Shown in pieces: positions 26,166-42,701 of a DNA stretch of 64,000 bases (positions within the stretch are counted from its first letter, which is position 1; every line of letters starts with the position of its first letter). The stretch covers positions 2,232,001-2,296,000 of the forward strand of contig NZ_CP182947.1 of NCBI RefSeq assembly GCF_048320135.1. The letters are read 5' to 3'. The notes under the pieces are model-generated. The model was not told where the DNA came from. It searched no databases and was given only the letters and a program-made list of their open reading frames with translations. The stretch is from Ideonella_A sakaiensis_A (GTDB lineage: Bacteria > Pseudomonadota > Gammaproteobacteria > Burkholderiales > Burkholderiaceae_C). A program made the translations under genes and the position numbers.

Positions 26166-26192
26166 AGGCAGGCGACCGAGGTCGCCTTCGGG

Positions 26193-26507
26193 TTATTGCA
26201 ACTTGATCTCGACGTCGACGCCAGCGGGCAAGTCCAGCTTCATCAGCGCGTCGACCGTCTTGTCGGTCGGGTCGACGATGTCCATCAGGCGCTGGTGGGT
26301 GCGGATCTCGAACTGGTCACGCGAGGTCTTGTTGACGTGCGGCGAACGCAGGATGTCGAAACGCTGCATGCGGGTCGGCAGGGGCACCGGGCCCTTGACG
26401 ATCGCGCCGGTGCGCTTCGCGGTATCAACGATCTCGAGTGCAGACTGGTCGATCAGCTTGTAATCGAAAGCCTTCAGGCGGATGCGGATCTTCTGTTTCG
26501 TGGACAT
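26193..26507 (-). CDS. rpsJ: 30S ribosomal protein S10
   Basis: S10 (104 residues), also a NusG/NusB partner in antitermination. KIRIRLKAFDYKLID and THQRLMDIVDPTDKTVDAL are diagnostic. It follows tufA by only 5 nt and belongs to the str transcription unit here, with rplC downstream behind a separate promoter. Confidence 0.98.
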   Translation of the reverse strand: MSTKQKIRIRLKAFDYKLIDQSALEIVDTAKRTGAIVKGPVPLPTRMQRFDILRSPHVNKTSRDQFEIRTHQRLMDIVDPTDKTVDALMKLDLPAGVDVEIKLQ

Positions 26508-26512
26508 GGTCT

Positions 26513-27703
26513 TTACTCCATGATCTTCGCAACGACGCCGGCACCAACGGTGCGGCCGCCTTCACGAATCGCGAAACGCAGACCTTCTTCCATCGCGATC
26601 GGCGCAATCAGCTTGACCGTGATGCTGACGTTGTCGCCCGGCATCACCATTTCCTTGTCCTTCGGCAGCTCGACCGCACCGGTCACGTCGGTCGTGCGGA
26701 AGTAGAACTGCGGCCGGTAGTTGTTGAAGAACGGCGTGTGACGGCCACCTTCTTCCTTGCTCAGCACGTAGATCTCGGCCGTGAAGTGGGTGTGCGGCTT
26801 GACCGAACCCGGCTTGCACAGCACCTGGCCGCGCTGCACGTCTTCACGCTTGGTGCCGCGCAGCAGGATACCGACGTTGTCGCCAGCCTGGCCCTGGTCC
26901 AGCAGCTTGCGGAACATCTCGACGCCCGTGCAGGTCGTCTTCTGCGTCGGGTTGATGCCGACGATCTCGATTTCCTCGCCGACCTTGATGATGCCGCGCT
27001 CGACCCGGCCCGTCACCACGGTGCCGCGACCCGAGATCGAGAACACGTCCTCGACCGGCATCAGGAATGCGCCGTCAACCGCACGCTCGGGCGTCGGGAT
27101 GTAGCTGTCGAGTGCCTCGGCCAGCTTCATGATCGCGCCTTCGCCGAGCTCGCCCTTGTCGCCCTCGATCGCCAGCTTCGCGCTGCCGTGAACGATCGGC
27201 GTCGTGTCGCCCGGGAAATCGTATTTGTCGAGCAGCTCGCGCACTTCCATCTCGACCAGCTCGAGCAGCTCGGCGTCGTCGACCATGTCGCACTTGTTCA
27301 GGAACACGATGATGTACGGCACACCGACCTGGCGGGCCAGCAGGATGTGCTCACGCGTTTGCGGCATCGGGCCGTCAGCGGCCGAGCAGACCAGGATCGC
27401 GCCGTCCATCTGCGCAGCACCGGTGATCATGTTCTTCACATAGTCGGCGTGCCCCGGGCAGTCGACGTGCGCATAGTGGCGGTTCGCCGTCTCGTACTCG
27501 ACGTGTGCGGTATTGATCGTGATGCCGCGCGCCTTCTCTTCCGGCGCCGCGTCGATCTGGTCGTAGCCTTTGGCCTCGCCACCGAACTTCGCCGCCAGGA
27601 TCGTCGTGATCGCCGCCGTCAGCGTCGTCTTGCCGTGGTCGACGTGGCCGATCGTGCCAACGTTCACGTGCGGCTTGGTCCGCTCGAATTTACCTTTTGC
27701 CAT
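26513..27703 (-). CDS. tuf: Elongation factor Tu (first copy)
   Basis: EF-Tu (396 residues) brings aminoacyl-tRNA to the ribosome as a GTP complex. GHVDHGKT (G1), RGITI (switch I), DCPGHADY (G3), NKCD (G4) and GSAK (G5) are all intact. The product appears residue-for-residue identical to the second copy at 44591-45781, while the DNA differs at scattered synonymous sites. It lies between fusA and rpsJ. Confidence 0.99.
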   Translation of the reverse strand: MAKGKFERTKPHVNVGTIGHVDHGKTTLTAAITTILAAKFGGEAKGYDQIDAAPEEKARGITINTAHVEYETANRHYAHVDCPGHADYVKNMITGAAQMDGAILVCSAADGPMPQTREHILLARQVGVPYIIVFLNKCDMVDDAELLELVEMEVRELLDKYDFPGDTTPIVHGSAKLAIEGDKGELGEGAIMKLAEALDSYIPTPERAVDGAFLMPVEDVFSISGRGTVVTGRVERGIIKVGEEIEIVGINPTQKTTCTGVEMFRKLLDQGQAGDNVGILLRGTKREDVQRGQVLCKPGSVKPHTHFTAEIYVLSKEEGGRHTPFFNNYRPQFYFRTTDVTGAVELPKDKEMVMPGDNVSITVKLIAPIAMEEGLRFAIREGGRTVGAGVVAKIME

Positions 27704-27809
27704 TCTTCAACTCCAAAAGAACACTCGCCCGTGCCTGTTTAAGGTTTCCGGCCCTGGCTCGCCACGGGCAGCAAGCCAACCACGTCTTGCGTGGCGCCGA
27801 AGACCAACT

Positions 27810-27926
27810 GATGTCCCACCCCCGGAGCGGCTCACGCCGCTCCCCCTCAAGGGGGCGCCGCTGGCGGACCGGCAAAGCCGGATCCGCGGCGGCCGCTTGA
27901 TCGGCCGAGAGCTTCGACCGACCGAG
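27810..27926 (-). repeat. Structured intergenic repeat, copy B
   Basis: Minus strand: CGGTCGAAGCTCTC, ATCAAGC, ATCCGGCTTTGCCGGTCC, GGCGCCCCCTTGAGGGGGAG, ...CCGGGGGTGGGACATCA. It shares the module order and about the same length with copy A at 26036-26165. It begins right after the fusA stop and fills much of the 224-nt fusA-tuf gap; a 5-bp CCACG/CGTGG hairpin follows. Confidence 0.7.
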
Positions 27927-27927
27927 C

Positions 27928-30030
27928 TTATTTGCCCCTGGAGGTGATGATCGCGTCAGCGACGTTTTTCGGAGCTTCGCTGTAGTGCTTGAACTCCATC
28001 GTGTACGTCGCGCGGCCCTGCGACATCGAACGCAGCGTCGTCGAATAACCGAACATTTCCGACAGCGGCACTTCGGCCTTGATGATCTTGCCGCCGCCCG
28101 GGATGTCGTCCATGCCCTGCACCATGCCGCGACGTGACGACAGGTCGCCCATCACGTTGCCGGCGTAGTCTTCCGGGGTCTCGACCTCGACCGCCATCAT
28201 CGGCTCGAGGATGACCGGCGTTGCCTTGCGGCAGCCGTCCTTGAAGCCCATCGACGCGGCCATCTTGAACGCGTTTTCGTTCGAGTCGACCTCGTGGTAC
28301 GAACCGAAGGTCAGCGTGACCTTGACGTCGACGACCGGGTAACCGGCCAGCACGCCGTTCGGCAGCGTGTCCTCGATGCCCTTCTTGACCGCGGGGATGA
28401 ATTCACGCGGCACCACACCGCCCTTGATCGCGTCGACAAACTCGAAGCCCTTGCCCGGCTCCTGCGGCTCGATCGACAGCACGACGTGGCCGTATTGGCC
28501 CTTGCCGCCCGACTGGCGGACGAACTTGCCTTCGACATCGCTGACCGACTTGCGGATCGTCTCGCGGTAGGCCACCTGCGGCTTGCCGACGTTGGCCTCG
28601 ACGCCGAATTCACGCTTCATGCGGTCGACCAGGATCTCGAGGTGCAACTCGCCCATGCCCGAGATGATGGTCTGGCCCGACTCTTCGTCGGTCTTGACGC
28701 GGAACGACGGATCTTCCTGGGCCAGGCGGCCCAGTGCGATGCCCATCTTCTCCTGGTCGGCCTTGGTCTTCGGCTCGACGGCCTGCGAGATCACCGGCTC
28801 CGGGAAGATCATCTTCTCGAGCGTGATGATCGATTCCGGATCGCACAGCGTCTCGCCGGTCGTGACTTCCTTCAGACCGACGCAGGCGGCGATGTCACCG
28901 GCCAGGATTTCCTTGATCTCTTCACGCTGGTTGGCGTGCATCTGCAGGATCCGGCCGATGCGCTCCTTCTTGCCGCGGATCGGGTTGTAGACCGAGTCGC
29001 CCGACTTCAGCACGCCCGAATAGACGCGCACGAATGTCAGCTGGCCGACATACGGGTCGGTCATCAGCTTGAATGCCAGCGCAGCGAACTTCTCGTTGTC
29101 GTCGGCCTTGCGCGAGGTCTCCTTGTCGTTGTCGTCGGTGCCCGGAACCGGCGGGATGTCGATCGGCGACGGCATGAACTCGATCACCGCGTCGAGCATG
29201 CGCTGCACGCCCTTGTTCTTGAAGGCGGTGCCGCACAGCATCGGCTGGATCTCGGTCGCGATCGTGCGGGTGCGGATGCCCTGCTTGATCTCGGCCTCGC
29301 TCAGCTCGCCGGTCTCGAGGTACTTGTTCATCAGTTCCTCGGACGATTCGGCAGCCGCCTCGACCATGTTCTCGCGCCACTTCTGAGCGTCGGCCAGCAG
29401 ATCGGCCGGAATCTCGTGGTATTCGAACTTCATGCCCTGGGACGCCTCGTCCCACAGGATGGCCTTCATCTTGATCAGGTCGATCACGCCCTTGAAGTTT
29501 TCCTCGGCGCCGATCGGCAGAACGATGGGCACCGGGTTCGCGCGCAGGCGCGTCTTCATCTGGTCATAGACCTTGAAGAAGTTCGCACCGGTACGGTCCA
29601 TCTTGTTGACGAACGCAAGACGCGGCACCTTGTACTTGTTGGCCTGGCGCCAGACGGTCTCGGACTGCGGCTGCACGCCACCGACCGCGCAGTACACCAT
29701 GCACGCGCCGTCGAGCACGCGCATCGAGCGCTCGACCTCGATCGTGAAGTCGACGTGCCCGGGGGTGTCGATGATGTTGATGCGGTGCTCCGGATGCGAC
29801 AGGTCCATGCCCTTCCAGAAGCAGGTGGTCGCGGCCGAGGTGATCGTGATGCCACGTTCCTGCTCCTGCGCCATCCAGTCCATGGTCGCAGCGCCGTCGT
29901 GCACTTCGCCGATCTTGTGGTTCACACCGGTGTAGAACAGGATGCGCTCGGTCGTCGTGGTTTTGCCAGCGTCGATGTGCGCCGAGATACCGATGTTGCG
30001 GTAGCGCTCGATGGGGGTCTTGCGAGCCAT
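27928..30030 (-). CDS. fusA: Elongation factor G
   Basis: EF-G (700 residues) is the GTPase that drives translocation. AHIDAGKTTTTERILFYTG (G1), RGITITSAA, DTPGHVDFT (G3) and NKMDRTGA (G4) are present, followed by domains II-V. Standard str-operon position between rpsG and tuf. A strong hairpin lies 22 nt before its ATG. Confidence 0.99.
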   Translation of the reverse strand: MARKTPIERYRNIGISAHIDAGKTTTTERILFYTGVNHKIGEVHDGAATMDWMAQEQERGITITSAATTCFWKGMDLSHPEHRINIIDTPGHVDFTIEVERSMRVLDGACMVYCAVGGVQPQSETVWRQANKYKVPRLAFVNKMDRTGANFFKVYDQMKTRLRANPVPIVLPIGAEENFKGVIDLIKMKAILWDEASQGMKFEYHEIPADLLADAQKWRENMVEAAAESSEELMNKYLETGELSEAEIKQGIRTRTIATEIQPMLCGTAFKNKGVQRMLDAVIEFMPSPIDIPPVPGTDDNDKETSRKADDNEKFAALAFKLMTDPYVGQLTFVRVYSGVLKSGDSVYNPIRGKKERIGRILQMHANQREEIKEILAGDIAACVGLKEVTTGETLCDPESIITLEKMIFPEPVISQAVEPKTKADQEKMGIALGRLAQEDPSFRVKTDEESGQTIISGMGELHLEILVDRMKREFGVEANVGKPQVAYRETIRKSVSDVEGKFVRQSGGKGQYGHVVLSIEPQEPGKGFEFVDAIKGGVVPREFIPAVKKGIEDTLPNGVLAGYPVVDVKVTLTFGSYHEVDSNENAFKMAASMGFKDGCRKATPVILEPMMAVEVETPEDYAGNVMGDLSSRRGMVQGMDDIPGGGKIIKAEVPLSEMFGYSTTLRSMSQGRATYTMEFKHYSEAPKNVADAIITSRGK

Positions 30031-30051
30031 GGTCTCACTCCAAATACGAAG

Positions 30052-30085
30052 GGCCGCCCCGGGTTGGTACTAACCCTAGGCGGCC
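30052..30085 (-). other. Strong hairpin in the rpsG-fusA gap
   Basis: GGCCGCC (30052-30058) pairs with GGCGGCC (30079-30085), inner helix GGGTT/AACCC (30061-30065, 30072-30076), 6-nt loop, 2x2 internal loop. It sits 22 nt upstream of the fusA start. No U-tract of terminator quality follows. Intercistronic processing or translational control is possible. Confidence 0.6.
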
Positions 30086-30101
30086 GAAAAGGAACAGAAA
30101 A

Positions 30102-30572
30102 TCAGAAGCGGAAGTGCGAGAACGCCTTGTTGGCCTCGGCCATGCGGTGCACTTCGTCACGCTTCTTCATCGCGCCGCCGCGGCCTTCGACGGCCTCCAG
30201 CAGTTCATTGGCCAGCCTCTGCGCCATCGACTTCTCGCCGCGCTTGCGGGCCGACTCCTTCAGCCAGCGCATCGCCAGTGCGACGCGGCGGACGGGACGA
30301 ACTTCCACGGGAACTTGGTAGTTCGCTCCGCCGACACGGCGCGACTTGACTTCGACCATCGGCTTGATGTTGTTCAGCGCGATCGTGAACACTTCCATCG
30401 GATCCTTGCCGGCCTTCTTCTCGACCTGGTCGAGGGCGCCATAGATGATGCGCTCGGCAACAGCCTTCTTGCCCGATTCCATGATGACGTTCATGAACTT
30501 CGACAGATCGACCGAACCGAATTTCGGATCAGGCAGGATTTCCCGTTTGGGAACTTCGCGACGACGTGGCAT
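30102..30572 (-). CDS. rpsG: 30S ribosomal protein S7
   Basis: S7 (156 residues) nucleates head assembly and contacts the E/P-site tRNAs; in E. coli it represses the str operon by binding the rpsL-rpsG gap. MPRRREVPKREILPDPKFGS and the beta-hairpin region NYQVPVEVRPVRRVALAMRW are conserved. The gap to rpsL here is 146 nt, long enough for such a site. Confidence 0.98.
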   Translation of the reverse strand: MPRRREVPKREILPDPKFGSVDLSKFMNVIMESGKKAVAERIIYGALDQVEKKAGKDPMEVFTIALNNIKPMVEVKSRRVGGANYQVPVEVRPVRRVALAMRWLKESARKRGEKSMAQRLANELLEAVEGRGGAMKKRDEVHRMAEANKAFSHFRF

Positions 30573-30718
30573 TTCACTCTTCCTTTTGCTTCAGTTGGCT
30601 CGGGCTCTTGCCCTCGCCTCGGGCGCCACCGGTATTGGGGCCACCCACTTACTCGACGAGCCCGCAGGCCCACCGAAAAACTTGCCGGCCTAAACCGACG
30701 CTTGCCGCTGACGCGGCC

Positions 30719-31096
30719 TCAGGCCTTCTTCGGCCGCTTGGCACCGTACTTCGAACGGGCCTGCTTGCGGTCCTTGACCCCTTGCAGGTCGAGCGAGCCG
30801 CGGACGATGTGGTAACGCACACCCGGCAGGTCCTTGACGCGGCCGCCGCGAACCAGCACGACGCTGTGTTCCTGCAGGTTGTGGCCTTCGCCGCCGATGT
30901 AGGAAATCACTTCGAAGCCGTTCGTCAGGCGCACCTTGGCGACCTTGCGAAGCGCCGAGTTCGGCTTCTTCGGCGTCGTCGTGTAGACGCGGGTGCAAAC
31001 GCCACGGCGCTGCGGACCGCCCTGCAGAGCAGGCGATTTTGATTTCGTGACCTCGGTCTCACGACCGTGACTCACGAGCTGGTTGATCGTTGGCAT
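30719..31096 (-). CDS. rpsL: 30S ribosomal protein S12
   Basis: S12 (125 residues) controls decoding accuracy. MPTINQLVSHGRETEV is the family N-terminus; TPKKPNSALRKVAKV and GGRVKDLPGVRYHIVRG carry the wild-type lysines at the two streptomycin-resistance hot spots. The frame is open to 31219, but the ATG at 31096 is the true start. First gene of the str operon, with a near-consensus promoter about 195-220 nt upstream. Confidence 0.98.
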   Translation of the reverse strand: MPTINQLVSHGRETEVTKSKSPALQGGPQRRGVCTRVYTTTPKKPNSALRKVAKVRLTNGFEVISYIGGEGHNLQEHSVVLVRGGRVKDLPGVRYHIVRGSLDLQGVKDRKQARSKYGAKRPKKA

Positions 31097-31290
31097 TTGT
31101 AACTTGTTCCCGTTTGAAGTCACATTCAGAAAAGACGGGGCGGCCGGGGCGGCTGGTATCGCAGCGCTGGACGCTCCCCGAGCTTCGACGCAAATAAAGC
31201 ACTCCGTGATGACAGGCAAGCCGGTGTCAGAGTTGACTCCGAAAGGGCCGCCCGCCAGGAAGCACAGCGAAATCCGCCGAAAAGCCCTCG

Positions 31291-31319
31291 ATTATATTCG
31301 GGTTGGCCCGCATCCGCAA
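31291..31319 (-). promoter_or_regulatory. Promoter of the str operon (rpsL)
   Basis: Minus strand: TTGCGG (31314-31319), exactly 17 nt, perfect TATAAT (31291-31296). It predicts a leader of about 190 nt before rpsL. It lies back-to-back with the start of the divergent PIN-domain gene (ATG at 31343). Confidence 0.85.
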
Positions 31320-31342
31320 GCAGCTTCACCGAAACGTCCGTC

Positions 31343-31810
31343 ATGCCGTCGTCCACCACCCCAGGCATCGTGCTCGATACCAATGTCGTGCTCGACTGGC
31401 TGGTCTTTCGCGATCCGGCCTGCCAAGCGTTGGCAGCGGCGATCGAATCCGGCGCGGTCCGCTGGCTGGCGGCCGGCGCGCTGCGCGACGAACTGGACGA
31501 TGTGCTCGGGCGCGGCGTCGGCGCCGAACGGCAACCGGATCGCGCCGCGATCGAAGCCGCCTGGCTGCGCCACGCGGTGATCCATCCAGCGGCCGTACCG
31601 GCCGCCGCGATGGCGCGCCGCTGCCGCTGCAGCGATCCGGACGACCAGAAATTCATCGATCTGGCGCTGGCCCACGGCGCCAGATGGCTGCTCAGCCGCG
31701 ACCGCGCGGTGCTGAAAGTGGCGCGCGAGGCCCGACTGTTCGGCCTCGAGATCGTTGCGCCATCCAACTGGACGCCGCCGTCGCCCGACGCCAGCGCCGT
31801 CGAGGCATGA
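31343..31810 (+). CDS. Orphan PIN-domain protein (COG1569-like putative ribonuclease/toxin)
   Basis: A 155-residue protein with a single PIN domain, the fold of VapC-type RNases. Acidic metal-binding candidates are Asp 12 (VLDTNVVLDWL), Glu 50, Asp 100/101 (CSDPDDQKFIDLA) and Asp 120 (LLSRDRAVL). It is the only plus-strand gene in the 36 kb ribosomal block, between rpoC and rpsL. No antitoxin-like partner is next to it, so a classical toxin-antitoxin pair is unlikely from context. Its stop overlaps the A-run of the rpoC terminator. Target RNA unknown. Confidence 0.85.
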   Translation: MPSSTTPGIVLDTNVVLDWLVFRDPACQALAAAIESGAVRWLAAGALRDELDDVLGRGVGAERQPDRAAIEAAWLRHAVIHPAAVPAAAMARRCRCSDPDDQKFIDLALAHGARWLLSRDRAVLKVAREARLFGLEIVAPSNWTPPSPDASAVEA

Positions 31811-31832
31811 AAAAGGGCGGCCGCAGCCGCCC
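31810..31832 (-). terminator. Intrinsic terminator after rpoC
   Basis: A perfect 7-bp stem GGGCGGC (31815-31821)/GCCGCCC (31826-31832), 4-nt loop, followed on the minus strand by five T. It lies about 50 nt past the rpoC stop and also directly after the convergent PIN gene. Confidence 0.9.
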
Positions 31833-31882
31833 TCGACTTCACGATGGGTCCAGGCCGATCGGCCCGGACACCACCGCAACGA

Positions 31883-36100
<4,218 letters not shown>

Positions 36101-36150
36101 GGGTTTTCTCCTAAGAATTCAGAACGCAACTTGAACGAGAAGTGACGGGA

Positions 36151-36237
36151 TCAAAGGCGCGTCAGGCAAGGCGAGAGGGAGGGCCGCATAGCAGCGCTAT
36201 GCAACCGACCGAACAACGCAGCATGGCGCGGCTTTGG
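36151..36237 (-). repeat. 87-nt imperfect inverted repeat between rpoB and rpoC
   Basis: Two 43-nt arms (36151-36193, 36195-36237) match at about 26 of 43 positions when one is reversed and complemented. The core GCATAGC-AGC-GCTATGC (36186-36202) is perfect and the outer ends CAAAG/CTTTG pair. It fills most of the rpoB-rpoC gap. It resembles a mobile-type palindromic intergenic element; only one copy is seen in this window. Confidence 0.65.
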
Positions 36238-36241
36238 CACG

Positions 36242-40366
<4,125 letters not shown>

Positions 40367-40781
40367 AGGTGATTTCTCACTCCGTCTCAGGGGACTGGCC
40401 CGGCCCTGGCCTCATCCCCGTCGGCGACTGTCGTATCGAGCGACCCCGAGATCCGCGAGCGGACTTCGCCTCCCCTGCGGGGATACGTGGTCGCGGCGGA
40501 ACGGCCCGCCGGCGACCCCGGGTCTGGCACTCGAAGCTTGGTGGCTGGCCACTACCAGCCGCTGGCGGACAACCCCGGCATTGCACCGGAGTCCGACCAA
40601 ACCCGTTCTCTGCAGTCGGATCAGAGAACACTTGGAAAACCCTCGATTGTCGGCTCGAGGGCTTTCCAGCTGCTCTCCTAGGGTTATCTCTGTAGACAAC
40701 CCAGGAATTCCGCGCCAAAGCGACGCGAAAAGAACAAAGGGCCAGGAGCCTTTGGCACCCGGCCCGCAACACGGATGTCGC
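40367..40781 (-). promoter_or_regulatory. rplL-rpoB intergenic region with attenuator-like hairpins
   Basis: No gene is visible in these 415 nt. In the minus-strand RNA order are: a GC-rich hairpin (40739-40765) followed by CTTTGTTCTTTT, i.e. terminator-like; a 9-bp hairpin with one G-U pair (40681-40702); and a 13-bp hairpin with one G-U pair (40634-40667). In enterobacteria the same gap holds an attenuator and an RNase III site, so a similar role is inferred. The 270 nt nearest rpoB show nothing clear. Confidence 0.65.
40728..40765 (-). terminator. Terminator-like attenuator after rplL
   Basis: Stem GGGCC/GGCCC plus GG/CC and GCC/GGC, TTT loop, followed on the minus strand by CTTTGTTCTTTT. 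It lies 17 nt past the rplL stop. The U-tract is interrupted, which would suit partial termination between r-protein and RNA polymerase genes. Confidence 0.6.
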
Positions 40782-41159
<378 letters not shown>

Positions 41160-41207
41160 TTTGATTTCCTAACTCTTGAATTGAATAAACGAAGATTGAT
41201 CGTGCGA

Positions 41208-41747
41208 TCAGGCAGCGGCCGGGGCTTCGGCGGCAGGCGCATCGCCTGCCGGCGCAGCGCCTTCGCCACGCTGTTCAGCCAATGCAGCCAGCACCCGCGC
41301 CATGCGCGAGACCGGGCTTTGCATCAGGCCGAGCAGCTGGGACAGCAGCACTTCCTTGCTCGGGATCGCCGCCAGCGCCTTCACGCCGTCAGCATTGAGG
41401 GCCTTGCCTGCATAGGCGCCGCCCATCACGATCAGCTTGTCGTTGCCCTTGGCGAAGTCCGACAGGACCTTTGCCGCGGCGACTGCATCTTCGGAAAAAC
41501 CATAGATCAGCGGGCCGACCATGCTCTCCGAGGCCACCTCGAACGGTGTGCCGGCAACGGCGCGACGAGCCAGCGAATTCTTCAGCACGTGAAGATAAAC
41601 GCCGCTTTCGCGCGCCGTGCGGCGCAACGTGTCCAGGTGTGCCACGGTGAGGCCACGGTATTCAGCCAGCGCGAGCGTCTGCGAGCGAGCCGCCTGGGCT
41701 GCCACATCCGTCACCACGGTCTGCTTTTCGTTGCGGTTGAGACTCAA
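41208..41747 (-). CDS. rplJ: 50S ribosomal protein L10
   Basis: L10 (179 residues) anchors L7/L12 to the ribosome; the L10-L12 complex represses its own mRNA in many bacteria. AEYRGLTVAHLDTLRRTARE and LKNSLARRAV are conserved, and the C-terminal helix ends in an alanine-rich tail. A structured leader precedes it. Confidence 0.98.
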   Translation of the reverse strand: MSLNRNEKQTVVTDVAAQAARSQTLALAEYRGLTVAHLDTLRRTARESGVYLHVLKNSLARRAVAGTPFEVASESMVGPLIYGFSEDAVAAAKVLSDFAKGNDKLIVMGGAYAGKALNADGVKALAAIPSKEVLLSQLLGLMQSPVSRMARVLAALAEQRGEGAAPAGDAPAAEAPAAA

Positions 41748-41988
41748 GGTCTACTCCTCACATCTGTGCGGTTTGGCTTTGCAGCCGCCCCACACGCCAC
41801 GTTTCAGCGACCATCCGATCCGGAAAATTCAATCCTTCACGGCGGGACCGCCATCTGCGCTGGCGATTAAGCCGACCTTGCGGTCGACACCAGCGGTCTT
41901 GGATGACCTGCCGCCTCCGGGGAGGCGACAACCCACCAAACTCTGCAAACGGTCACGGCGCCAGACTCGCGCCGCAACCGGTTTTCAA
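41748..41988 (-). promoter_or_regulatory. rplJ leader with L10-type RNA structure
   Basis: This 241-nt gap between rplA and rplJ contains a hairpin (41858-41895) with outer helix CGCTGG/CCAGCG, an asymmetric internal loop (3 against 9 nt) and inner helix CGACC/GGTCG closed by a GCAA tetraloop. A second hairpin is CGCCTC/GAGGCG (41912-41927). The position and the bulged stem fit an L10-L12 autoregulatory leader; assignment is inference. Confidence 0.55.
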
Positions 41989-42699
41989 TCAGGCCTGTGC
42001 CGACGCGGCATTGATCGACGCGATGTCGACGCGGGCACCGATGCCCATCGTCGACGAGACGGCGACCTTGCGCAGGTAGACACCCTTGCTGGTGGCCGGC
42101 TTGGCCTTGTTCAGCGCCTCGATCAGCGCGCGCAGGTTGCCCATCAGCTTGTCGGTCTCGAACGAGCGCAGACCGATCGTGCCGTGCACGATGCCGGCCT
42201 TGTCGACACGGAACTGCACCTGGCCGGCCTTGGCGTTTTTCACCGCGGTGGCGACATCGGGCGTCACGGTGCCGACCTTCGGGTTCGGCATCAGGCCGCG
42301 CGGGCCGAGAATCTGGCCCAGCGTACCGACGATGCGCATCGTGTCGGGCGACGCGATGACGACGTCGAAGTCCATCTGGCCGGCCTTGATCTTCTCGGCC
42401 AGGTCTTCCATGCCGACGATGTCGGCGCCGGCGGCTTTCGCCTCCTCGGCCTTCGCGCCCTGCGCAAAGACGGCGACGCGCTTGGTCTTGCCGGTGCCAT
42501 TGGGCATCACGACAGCGCCGCGAACCACCTGGTCCGACTTCTTCGCATCGATGCCGAGCTGCACAGCGACGTCGATCGACTCATCGAATTTCGCGGTCGC
42601 GCATTCCTTGACGAGCGCGAGCGCGCCGTCGAGCGGGTACAGCTTGGTCGAATCGACCTTGCCGGCGAGTGCCTTCTGGCGTTTGGTCAGTTTGGCCAT
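41989..42699 (-). CDS. rplA: 50S ribosomal protein L1
   Basis: L1 (236 residues) forms the mobile E-site stalk and represses the rplK-rplA mRNA in E. coli. GTLGQILGPRGLMPNPKVGTV-like motif GQILGPRGLMPNPKVGT is diagnostic. The frame runs open to 43194 through rplK in another phase, but the ATG at 42699 (MAKLTKRQKALAGKV) is the family start, 2 nt after the rplK stop. Confidence 0.98.
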   Translation of the reverse strand: MAKLTKRQKALAGKVDSTKLYPLDGALALVKECATAKFDESIDVAVQLGIDAKKSDQVVRGAVVMPNGTGKTKRVAVFAQGAKAEEAKAAGADIVGMEDLAEKIKAGQMDFDVVIASPDTMRIVGTLGQILGPRGLMPNPKVGTVTPDVATAVKNAKAGQVQFRVDKAGIVHGTIGLRSFETDKLMGNLRALIEALNKAKPATSKGVYLRKVAVSSTMGIGARVDIASINAASAQA

Positions 42700-42701
42700 G
42701 A

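Larger units (their letters stand above)
25865..26192 (-). other. rpsJ-rplC intergenic region (328 nt): promoter, leader hairpins and repeat
   Basis: No gene is visible. In transcription order the gap holds a 6-bp hairpin just past the rpsJ stop (26171-26186), repeat copy A (26036-26165), a promoter (26001-26029) and a roughly 130-nt leader before rplC with two hairpins (25961-25980 GCTGCG/CGCAGC; 25925-25946 ACCCG/CGGGT). Confidence 0.7.

Noticed and set aside
28294..30321. 675-residue open frame antisense to fusA and rpsG
   Set aside because: It crosses two certain genes and shows only shadow composition.
31343..31810. Complete VapBC-type toxin-antitoxin pair
   Set aside because: Only the PIN-domain gene is present; no small DNA-binding antitoxin frame adjoins it.
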